NCBI RefSeq assembly: GCF_021018895.1
Contig: NC_079381.1
Span: forward strand, 12,897,001-12,961,000
From: Seriola aureovittata
Lineage: Eukaryota > Chordata > Actinopteri > Carangiformes > Carangidae
DNA: 64,000 nt
Direction: 5' to 3'
Of this stretch, positions 53,684-64,000 are shown one piece after another. How positions within the stretch are numbered: position 1 is the stretch's first letter; the number at the start of each line of letters is the position of its first letter. Under the pieces are notes generated by a model. That model was not told where the DNA came from, did no database searches, and was given only the letters and a program-made list of their open reading frames with translations. Position numbers and translations under genes: made by a program.

Positions 53684-54810
53684 CGTAGGATCCCGCAGCC
53701 TGATGAAGCAGACAGGTGTCGGTATCTGAGGTAGACTGAAAACCAGTGCAGACATCCCACTTAAGTAGGAACGGAGGTGAAAGCTGAGTTTTATTTTCTC
53801 CTGGTCAGATCAGTGAACTGTGTCATTACCAGTCTGGTGGTCTTTTCTGATCAACAGGCTCATTGATGCAAAGACAGCTTCACCCCTCCCCTCCCTCCCC
53901 CCTCGCTGCTGCCGGCATTGATGCCCAGTGACTAGTAACAAGACACATTCATCTCATGGGAAAGCCAGAGGATGTGTAGCTCACTGAATTAGAAAGGAAC
54001 AGATTATATATGGTTTGGCACCAGCGATAACGGTAAAGATGTGGAAAATCCATCCTATCATTTTGTGAGAGATAACGTTTTCATGGGATTTTTTAGGTTT
54101 TCCTTTCAGTTCCCATTATTGTCCACCACAGCGATATATTAAAGCACCGTTATTCTAAATGTAGATGTACTGCATCAGTGTAGATTAATTGTTTGGCACA
54201 TTAAAAATTATGATATTGAACTAATGATGTAGCACATGATATAGTGGTTAAGATGCCAGTTGATGCGCTCAACTTGACATATATATAAAACTCTGATATC
54301 TCCTTTTTCAAGTGTGAAACGTTTTAAAATGATTTTAAACTTCTCCACTGTCTCATAAATTCAATCAACGTCTTCAGTGAGCAGCTCAGCTTTAAGTGTT
54401 ACTTCTCTCCCATCCAGGAATAGATTGTGATTCTGTCACTACTCTGGCCTGTGTGAACAAAGCCTCTTTTCTTCAGCGACAATGCTTTCCAGCAGGGTAT
54501 CACTATCTCTGCTCCGCCTGCTGCCTTATGAGTCACTGTGAGGTGTGCTATATCCGCTTTCTTTAAATTATCTGAATCTTTGGATTGCTGTGGATTTGAT
54601 TTATCCAGCAACCTCCATCTCACTGTTTGGAGGGGGGGGGGGTTTCCCTGCATCCCACCTTAATCCTCTTTGACATTTGGTCACTGCTGGCAGAGGAATT
54701 TCTTCAGCAAGTCAAAAGGACTCACAGAGCAGCTAAATGTCGTGATTGATCAGGTTCAACATAAAGTTCAGTGTGTGTTCATACCCACTGACGCATGAGT
54801 CGTCCTTCAT
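53684..54810. other. Upstream flank of ca15
   Basis: The ca15 promoter should lie here on the minus strand; a TATA-like tacttaag near 53,760 is only weakly suggestive. An 11-base G run is present at 54,632-54,642. No gene is recognised. Confidence 0.35.
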
Positions 54811-54817
54811 GGTGCAA

Positions 54818-57123
54818 TTTATTTGGCATTTGATTAGATGTACATCTACCTCAGAAAAACACAAGCCCCCCCCTCCCCCTGCAAATGAAGCATTTTGTAA
54901 AATTGGCTATGAAATAAAAGACATTTGTTGTATTATACATAAAACATTTCAAATCCATTAAAATTAGTTCTCACACCACCATAGTCTTGAACAGAAACTA
55001 CAGTGTAAATGCAGCTGGTCGAGTCATGGGCAGGTTTTCGATGCATATGGAGATATTAAACTATATGCAGGAGTCTTTGAGCCGACTGTACAGGACACAC
55101 TGTAGAGCTAAAACTTTCCATCAAACAAAAACAAACAAAAAAACAAATCTCTCAGCATGCCAGAAGATAAAAACATGCACTGCAGGTCCAAAAAACAGGT
55201 TGAAAAATAAAACCAAACAAACTTGATGAAAAAAATAAAATAAAAATAAATCTAAACCAGTAAACCATCTCCTATACACACATGCACATTACTTTTTCTA
55301 CAATTTATAAGATTTTGTTTGTTGGATAATCCACTGTGGATTGTCAATATGCCAAAAAAAAAGGAGAAAATAAGCTTCAGCACAAAAAAATTATATTTTA
55401 TACATATAGTACATTCAAACATGAGACGCACACGTGCACAGTCATTCAGACACATTTACAGCTGTTTTTCTAGAGGCAGATCAAAAGCGGTTTGAATGCT
55501 GGTGGTTGTGGGTCGACTGACTGACTTCCTCAGGCTTATAAAATTCATCCATGAGTGAAACGATTGTCGTCATAACACGGGTCTTACTCATTCCAAATAT
55601 ACAGTTTAAACTTTTCTTTTATTACAATTTTTTTTTTCTTTTGTGATCCCACTGAGAAACAAGAACAATAACAGACCCATCAACACCATAACAGAAAAGA
55701 TTCATATCTGAAGTCAGTGACATCATCTTCATCAGTAGCTGAAAACAACCTCAATAACTGGGACAACAGATGTAGTGCATGAAGAATCGCACAAACACAC
55801 ACATCAGGGATGGAGGGGCAGCATCCAAACGTGACAACTGACAAACTTTCCTAAAAAACAAAAAAAAAAAACAAAAAAAAAAAAAACCAAAAACCAAACA
55901 AAACCTGATTTAATCGAGGGATGAGCGTGCAAGCTTTGAGTCACTAAACTGGTTCAGTTAGCAAATACACAACTACCCTGTTATAAAGTAACAACACTGG
56001 GACCATCTGCATGATTACATGATTTCATGATTCAAGATTTTAAATAAATGTATTTTTTTCAAATTTAATGACGGGATATCGTCCCTAATCTTCACACATA
56101 CACTTGAAAAGCTTCATTGCTTTCGCTCGCTGATCAGTCGGGCGTTCGGGCTGCATCTATCCCACAATAAAACATTCGAGATTACAGCCTGCAGTCATAA
56201 ATTATCAACAAAAAAGAACACAATACCAAACTCAGTATTTATCAGTACCACAACATTCGTTGATACATAATGCCTTGTGTCAGCATTATCTAATAAAAAC
56301 CCTATAGGAGGAAACTAACTGTACCTTCTTGCAAGGTTAAACCTCTTAACTACAAAACATCTTTTGCTGCAAATATGCGCTATAAACCTGGAAGACAGCT
56401 TCATGATCAGACTAGTAAGAAAGTGAAGGGACAGAAGGTTTTTATGAGCAAGTACAAATCGAGATCTGGGACATGCCGGGACAGATGAAAACATTATTTG
56501 TAGCCTGGAGACCGACAGATCATTACAGATACGTCCATTTAAACGACAGTATGATGCAAACAAAAACGCACAAGGGACAAAAGCTGGCTTCACTGTCCGT
56601 CTGTCATTATTTGCCTTGTGCTGGACCAAAACACACAAGTATTACAAATTGGACTGGCACAGACCTGAGGGGGTTATTTACATCAGGGCTTCTCGACCAA
56701 TCAGGCCAAATCTGAGATGTTTCAAAAACTTTGCTCAGTCAATGCTAAAAGTAAAAGTGCAGCTTCCCCAGCCTGAATGTAGTGTTTTTCTTCTCTGTAC
56801 AGAAACAGTCCCTCTGCTCCCTCAGATGCCAGTGTCTTAAAACACCAAAAAAAAAAAAAAGCACTCAGGAGTCCAACTGAGCGCTGGACTCAGGAGTCTT
56901 CAGAAAGAGGGCATCTATTCGTTACTGCGACACCTCAAAGAAATCAGGCTGCTCCACCTTCTGATATGTCTGTATAAACTTTAACTCTCCTCTCTGCAGT
57001 CAGCATTTTAGATAAATGACACAACAGTGTGCTGCGTCTTCTCCCGGTGCAGCAACGCACTCATGACCTTCCTCCACTAGCAGGTAATGTCCTGGTGCAG
57101 GTCCCTGCTGTCCATCCACAGTC
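54818..57123 (-). other. dgcr2: Probable 3' untranslated region of dgcr2
   Basis: About 2.3 kb without a coding pattern follows the dgcr2 stop codon on the minus strand. AATAAA hexamers on the minus strand lie at 55,618-55,623 and 54,818-54,823. A-rich runs at about 55,855-55,885 (U-rich in the transcript) are the only other notable feature. The end point is inferred from the hexamers. Confidence 0.45.
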
Positions 57124-60100
57124 CTATACCACGGTGCTGAGGGAGGCGCAGTCAGCAGGCATGGAAGCGGGGGTGTGGCCATCTGTCGGAGTGTCAGGCC
57201 CCACCAGGAGGGTGCTGCTATCTATGGAGTCCTCCCTCTCCTGAGTGGACGGCGCCGAGCCTGGCATGGGACCAGAAGCGTTGGGAATATCGGCCTGGAG
57301 ACCGTCTCCCATGGTGTTCATCTGGCTCGGCACCATGGAGACCCCGCTGTGTCCTGAAGGTAACGACAAGAGGAAATGAAAACTCTTTTCTGTACATGAT
57401 GAGATTCATAAATAACTAGACAAGGATCTGTGCCTACCGAGGTCCACGTAGAGGAGGCTGTCTGGGTTGATGGAGGCCTCATACGGAGGAGGGGGGTCAT
57501 CTGGGTGCTGGATGTCTGGGTATTTGTAGGCTGCGTATGGCGGAGGAGGCTCTTGGAAATGAAAAGCACCTCCCTCTCCATCATCAGACAGATGCAGGGG
57601 AGTGAGGCCGGTGCCAAAGGCATCCGGGCCATAGTCAAAGCCTGGGACTCGTCTTCCAAGGTTAAAGTGGTGCACTGAGCAAATAAAAACAGACAGATAC
57701 AGAGGCCAATGTGAAATCACTGCAACAATATACAATAATCAGCCACAGCATATGAAGTTAATATAAAATAAAAACTTGCGCTGCAGTTAAATCAACTGAA
57801 ACTAATTATAATGAGAAAACCTCATTACATAACCAAATTATTATCAACCAGAGAGCTGTGTGTGTGTGAATGTCCAACAGGCTTAGTGCTCACAGTTTCC
57901 TCCAATTAGTGTTTCAATGCGTTCACGTCTCCGCTGACGGAGTCTGTGCACCATGAAGAGCAGCAGAGAGAGGATGAGGAAGGATGAGATACAGCTGACG
58001 ATCAGTCTCATCCCACTGGCCATCGAGTCAAACAGACTGTTTCCATCTGAGGGCGAAGAGGAAAGACAACAAAATAAGAGCATTACTTTCTGCACTCTTC
58101 TTCACTGGCACACTCCTCATTATGACAAATTTCTCTCTCTGAGAGAATTCTGCATTGTTTATGTGGGAAGTTATTTTTTAATCATTCAATTTATGCTGTA
58201 CAGTGTAAAAGATATCCTGTGGCTGAGTGTAAAATTGCCACAAGCTGCAGTATCAAATACTGTGGATATGTGAGGAGCTCCACCTTGTGGGGCTGTGAGC
58301 AGTGACTGTTACATCGAAAAATGTTAATGTAAAGCTCCAAGAATGAAGTCTATTTACCCACTACCACAGACGGTGACTGACTGAATGGGAAAATATTCTG
58401 CTGGAGTGAAATACCACTGTAATCAGTGAGCTGTATCAGGAGGGGGCAGTACCTGGGTCCAGGCAGGTGAACTTGCAGCACTCTTTGGGATCCTTGCGGA
58501 AGTGCTGGCAGCCCTGCGGTCGCTCACACAGTGCGGCCACACACATCTCAGGCTCGCCGTCATGACACGTGCAGCTCAGACACGGATCATCCCCCTTAGG
58601 GGTGAAGTAGTAGCCCTCGTTTACGACATTGTCTTTTATATCCACACATGTTTGTCCTGTCAGATAAACATAGAAAGTGAAAATGAAGAAAAAAAACAAC
58701 AAAAAAACAAACAAAAAACGCTACGACTGAAATAAAGAAAATATTGTTGTTATTTTGACACATCTGGGGGAAAGAAAACAATGGACACATACTCCTCTTG
58801 CAGAGAAAGGGGAACTTTTTGTAGCAGTTCTCAGCGTGCCAACTGTGCAGGCCTCGTTCATTCATGCTTTTAATCTGAAAACGCTGCAGCTGGGCACAGA
58901 AGACATTGTCCTGGGTGGGAGACGCCTCCCCAAAATTGGTGAGACCCTCAGGTGGCAGAAACACCTGCATTGACCCTGTTGAAAAAACATATCAGCAATT
59001 TAATAATAATATAATATCATTAATAATATTATTACATAATATAATATTTGCTTCCTACAAAACCAAATCTTTAATACCTTTGTATGCGACCTCCCAGCGG
59101 CCCTCCAGAGAGTGGTTCTGATTGGTGATCACATACTGGTAGCCCACCCAGAACCTTAAAAACAAACAATAAGAGTTTAAACTTACTGTGTCAAATGGTC
59201 TATTTCAGGGTTTGTGCGTAGGCCAGTTTAAGATGATTAAACTACCACTATCGGCCACTAGATGGCCTACAACAATAACAGAACGACTTCTGCTTGAACA
59301 GGCTGATACATTTGACTATATAGTTTATATCACAGGAAGAAAAAAGTTTAACAAGAGCAAAGCAGTTTAATAAGTTAGAAAAGTAGACTTGCAATTTAAA
59401 GGTTTTGATCTCAAGTTGTAGAATTCTCTCTCTTAAGTGAAAGAAAGCGTGACAGTAGAGATTTCAAGCATGCATGTTCAGGCAGCTATTTACTGTGTAA
59501 ATAAAGGCCGCATGGAAAAAGGCACAGGGAGAGGAGACTGCAGAGGCTGGGCAGAGCTGTGCACATGGGCAGAAATATCTATCTCTATCTAATATACGTG
59601 TTTGGCTTTGCAGCAGAGTATAGTATAGTATAATATAGTGACTTAATGTCATCACAAGAAACCAATTATCACATACTATTAACTGGTAAAAGTCTGTAGG
59701 AAGTCACAAAAATCTGACTAAACAGTAATAACATCTGAGCTTCAGTCGTTTTTCGTGGCCGAATTTAGACTAATGCCACATTTTTCAGACAATAACACAG
59801 TTGGTAAAAACTCACTTGCACTGGTCTCTGCGCTCACAGACTTTATCGTCAAAGTCCACCTCGATCTTCAGTATGAACTGCAGCTCCTCGTTGGTCACAA
59901 ACGTAGCCAATGAGCCGTTGACTTTCTGACAGGTATCCACAGCCTGCCAGTAGTTCTCGTTCCTCAGGTACACTTTGTAACAGCTGGCCGTCTTCTCGTA
60001 GTGGTGCCACCCACTGGGGCACTTCTCTGTGGACGGCGAAGAAACGTAAGCGTTGTGGTTGGTAAAAGCTGTCTACACAATCATAGCGCAGATTCAACAA

Positions 60101-60964
60101 CGATACACTCAACTACAATAAAGTGGGGGAGAGTAAAGTGATATGCTTACTGTTGAAGCGCACAGGCTGAGCCACACCAATGACGTCTTCTACCTGGTCA
60201 TATCCGTTGCCAAAACGAAACCTCTCCTCCTTTATAGCTGCAAGAAAATTACTGAAGGTCAAAAAATGTGGTTGAGGTTTTTCCTACTATTATAAAAAGT
60301 TCTCAGGAACTCAGGAGATTTTTTTAAGAGATTTGTTCATGTTGTGCAACCTGTTAAAAGCTTGTAATATAATGAGCCACTGTCAGACTGCTCCTGTGTT
60401 CAAAGGCAACAATAAACCTTTTTCATTTGTCTGAGAGCCTGATACATAAATAGATAAACCCATAACGTGTCAGTGCTGCTTGTTTCTGCACCACCTCTGC
60501 CTGGTATTCCCTCATTCAAAATTATGTTGGAGGAAAGGCCCTTTTGTGTTTCATGTATTCATGAATGCCGAAAGACTGTAAGGACATGTCTTTCCCTCGC
60601 TTATTCTGCAGTAATATGTGTTTCTGATCAACATTTCCTGTGTTGAGGTTCAATACTTATAAAAAGGAATTTAGAAATATTGAGAAACATGCATAATTCA
60701 GAAAAAATCAAGGAAGTAGATATACATTTTGAGGAAGATAAAAGCAGAATCAAAGCCTTGCAGACTGTGCAGATTGTTCATATAATAAGGAGTTTACAGT
60801 GGTTTGGATCTGGAGTGAGGGGAGAATCCCAGCATTGTCTACATACAGCACAATATAGACTTGACTGATGTCAAGATTAATCTCCTGCTAATATTCCACT
60901 CAAGTACTTTGGATGTTGCTACATTTTATACAGGAAAATGTGTTAAGGAAGTAGATGTGCTGGA

Positions 60965-61011
<47 letters not shown>

Positions 61012-62936
61012 TTAAAAGATACTAATGGCAATCAACAACACTAACAGACAAACTTTAGTTCACCTATAATCCTTCACTAGTTGTTCGTACATTACAGCAT
61101 TGAAAACAAAAATCTTCCAGAGGCAAAAAGAACAGAAGCAGGATGTTATTAACGATTATTCAGGAGCTGAAAAATAAATTACAGAAACCACTCAAAATAA
61201 ATTGAACGTTGTGTTCGTCTGTTGCACTTAATTCAATAAAAAATTATAACTGTTGAGAAAGCAGGCAAAAAGCAGGAATTACAGTTTATGAAACTAACAA
61301 TACTTTATACTGAAGAAGGAGCCTCAGTTCTCAAATTAATACAAACTGAATTGAAACCGAGAATCAATTAAAAAACATAAATTGTGAAATTTACGGCATT
61401 CATTTCATCTGTCTGTAGTTTGCAGTGTGACTTACTTTAGTGCAGCCTGCAATGTGTTTTTTTTTTGTTGCCAATTACATATTTTATAATACCATTTCCT
61501 CTTTTCAGTTTTCTACCATGTATTGACATTACAAGGTTGAACAGTTTCTTCTGGTATTTGTTTGGCTGGAATTGGTGTGAAAGATTGCTGCACCTTGCCA
61601 TGTTATTCAACAAAGAGCTAATCCCAAACAAGAACATTGATTTCCATGCGTGCTGTTGATTTAGCAGACAATAGCCCCTCACTGAGGCATGTGTAAACAT
61701 TGTGTGGGTTTTTCTTGCTTTTCTCTTTGAAACCACAGTCACCCAACACAGGCAAAATATGAGGTTCAGCTGCAAGCTTTTTCAGTGAATAATAATTAAC
61801 ATTTTCTTCTGAACATACAGAATATATTGTATATGGATTTGTGGTATGCAACTGTTTTACTTGTGAATAAACAATGAAAACAAGAGGAAGGTTCTGCTTC
61901 CGCATTCAGCGCTGTTGGTGATGCTTTAACAAACAATTTCTGCTTTTATTTCCTGCTCTATAAATGAGTCCAGTGCAAATTCTCACTCAGTATACAGTGT
62001 TGTTGGCAGGCTTACAGCTTTAACTCAAAGCAGACACAACTACTGCTGTATGGAGGTCACATGCTGGACTCAATCCATTCAATAATTCCCATTATGCGGT
62101 CAGAGATCTGGGGATAAGGTCTCTCTGGATTTAAGAGGGGAAAACAATAGGATTTCGGTCAAAGGCTTAGCACTGCAACATCTATGCCGAGCTCAAGAGA
62201 TCAACACAACAGTAAACAAAAACAGAGACACAGACACATGTGCAGCCACTCAGAACTCTGCCTTCTTCTGCCATGTGACGCTGTCAGTGCAGAGCGGCTA
62301 ATCTAGCATTGTGATTCACTGTGGGGGGATTAGGGAGGACTTTTTTCATACCTGCAGACTTAAAAACCAAGTCTGAACCACTTGGTAAAAGCAAATCAAC
62401 TGGATTGAACTGTGTTTGGAGGTTTTATTGTGCTATTCACACATACAGACACACACACACTTTAAATCTGGCAGTTGAATTGTATTTGCACTCACACTAT
62501 TGGTTTTAAATGTGATGTGGTATAATGAAATGGACAAGAATGTCTGTACCCACTCACTGCTTTTAACAGCACTATAGGCTTCTGTTCCTATGTGGTCAAC
62601 ATGCATCACTGAACACCTCTGAATACTGCTTGATTAGATCCCAGTGCATCCTTAAGGCACTGTGGGTACATTCACACCTGTATACGGAGCTGTGATCCAA
62701 TCGTCCAAGTGTGAAAAGCTTCCTGGGTGTTGCTATTCTTTCCAGAAATCAATCATGTTATGGATGTTAGGTAACAGAGTGGGTTTAAAAGGGCTTAAGT
62801 GAGCTATACTCACGGGGACAGTCCATCTCGTCACTCTTGTCCTCACATGCTGTCCAGCCGTCACACTGCCAGGACATTGGGATACATTGCATCTTTCCAC
62901 TGCGGCAGGCAAACTGCCCAGGGCTGCAGCGCTGCT
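57124..62936 (-). CDS. dgcr2: Integral membrane protein DGCR2/IDD, lacking the first exon
   Basis: Nine exons on the minus strand join in frame: 62814-62936, 60151-60237, 59816-60026, 59078-59154, 58793-58975, 58453-58656, 57894-58046, 57438-57674 and 57124-57353 (stop TAG). About 500 residues are covered. In order: an LDLR class A module ([11 protein letters not shown] to [16 protein letters not shown]); a linker; a C-type lectin-like domain ([48 protein letters not shown]); a VWC-like module ([28 protein letters not shown]); one membrane helix ([19 protein letters not shown]) followed by basic RLRQRRRER; and a cytoplasmic tail with two PPPPY motifs, ending SLSTVV (human ends SLNTVV). The signal-peptide exon must lie past base 64,000. 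DGCR2 is a putative adhesion receptor named for the 22q11 deletion region. Confidence 0.95.
60238..62813 (-). other. dgcr2 intron with an (AAT)n microsatellite
   Basis: A 2.6-kb GT-AG intron between the LDLR-A exon and the linker exon. It holds about 15 AAT units at 60,965-61,009 and otherwise AT-rich DNA without a supported gene or RNA. Confidence 0.8.
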
Positions 62937-64000
62937 CTGAAATACAACAAGAGAGTTCGCGTGGTCAAACCTGCACGTGACTAAGACCTTTTTTCAAACG
63001 AGAGAAAACCATTTTAAGTCAGAGTCCAGCAGAGGACTGAATGGGGGCACTTGAGTTTCCCTGGCAGTTGATAAAATAAAAGAATGTATAAGGGGGATAG
63101 AGTGAATAAATTAATAGATTGTTCTTCCTTATAGTGACCAAGTGCAAATTGAGGAAATCACAGTCAAAGAGGAGCAGTACTACCATTGCAGCCAGTGAAA
63201 CCAACTGAATCTGGACACTTCAGTATATACAGTAAAACACATTCAAGTGAATGGGAACGTGTGTCCAAACTTTTGACTGGTACATTATATAAATGTACAC
63301 ACTCCCTTTCAGTCTGTTAGCTCCCCCAACAATTTAATATCCTGAGACAGCAACGAAAGAAAGAAAATTGTTGGTAGAAATTAGAAAGGGGATCCTGTAA
63401 AAAAGAAAATCCACAGCATACACATTACATTCATACAACTTAGAAATGTGAATCCACCAAAAGAACATTGTTCTGTCTTGTCTGCAAGTTTAATCACGCC
63501 TCAGTAAATTATATTAAACAAAATCAGACCAGGAAGAATAAAACAACAGAGGTTTTGTAAGCATGTCTTTAAATAACAGTTCAGTTATGACGGCAACTGG
63601 AAAGAGTCTTTGACTGAGAGCAGACGCATACTTAACAACATCATAGGCTTTTTGTCTGTTTATATCTGTCAGCAACACAGTTCGTGCCACTTGGGACTCC
63701 ATGCCATATGTGATTAACATGAGAGATGCCTCTGCATCAGAGCTGCCTGTGTTCAGCCTATATCATGTGATGAGTGACCCAGTCTATAGCAAACAATCTA
63801 AGCAATGTTATTGATCATGGAATAGGAAAATGAACTCATTACCATGTTGTAACAGAGATTAATGCAAACACTATGCTTACTTCTAACATAATATTACAGT
63901 CTCAATCGATGATGCAACTCACATCAGAAACGTCATTCTCACAACTCTAAATGTAGTTATCAGAACAGTTCATCATTCCCCCACACACATTAGCATTTCT
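62937..64000 (-). other. dgcr2 first-intron sequence, nothing recognised
   Basis: Sequence upstream of the LDLR-A exon, presumably part of the intron that separates it from the signal-peptide exon. No start codon with a signal peptide joined to a good donor is seen here. Confidence 0.6.

Overview
The window is nuclear DNA of a vertebrate, almost certainly a teleost fish. Genes are split by spliceosomal GT-AG introns (plus one AT-AC intron), the proteins read as vertebrate families, the introns are short for a vertebrate, and dinucleotide microsatellites are frequent. I cannot name the species. Five protein-coding genes are supported exon by exon, with reading frame preserved across every junction that I placed.

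Left block, 1-31,434. tmem120b (+) lacks its first exon(s), which lie before the window. It converges on rhof (-), which is complete with five exons. After about 6.6 kb of non-coding DNA that probably carries promoters comes setd1b (+), complete with 18 coding exons and about 1,831 residues. The order TMEM120B-RHOF-SETD1B matches human 12q24.31. setd1b encodes an H3K4 methyltransferase of the SET1/COMPASS type, and its intron 13 has every hallmark of a U12 (minor-spliceosome) AT-AC intron.

Middle block, about 32,326-49,013. A 16.7-kb, A-rich tandem satellite array is made of roughly 168-bp and 133-bp units that contain a 36-bp submodule. It has homogenised inner copies, larger-scale duplications (offsets near 2.05 kb and 4.07 kb) and decayed edges. 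Many minus-strand open frames run through it; I treat them as compositional by-products and not as genes.

Right block, 49,014-64,000. A GPI-anchored carbonic anhydrase (-), best read as ca15, is complete with eight exons and intact zinc and proton-shuttle residues. Next is dgcr2 (-), an LDLR-A/C-type lectin/VWC membrane protein, whose signal-peptide exon lies beyond base 64,000. CA15 beside DGCR2 matches the mouse Car15-Dgcr2 neighbourhood (human 22q11). The satellite array therefore lies between a 12q24-like block and a 22q11-like block.

The genes do not form one pathway. They are an ordinary syntenic set: a nuclear-envelope/ER lipid-linked membrane protein, a filopodial Rho GTPase, a chromatin methyltransferase, an extracellular carbonic anhydrase and a cell-surface adhesion-like receptor. 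The observations most worth a second look are the AT-AC intron just before the catalytic part of setd1b and the higher-order satellite array.
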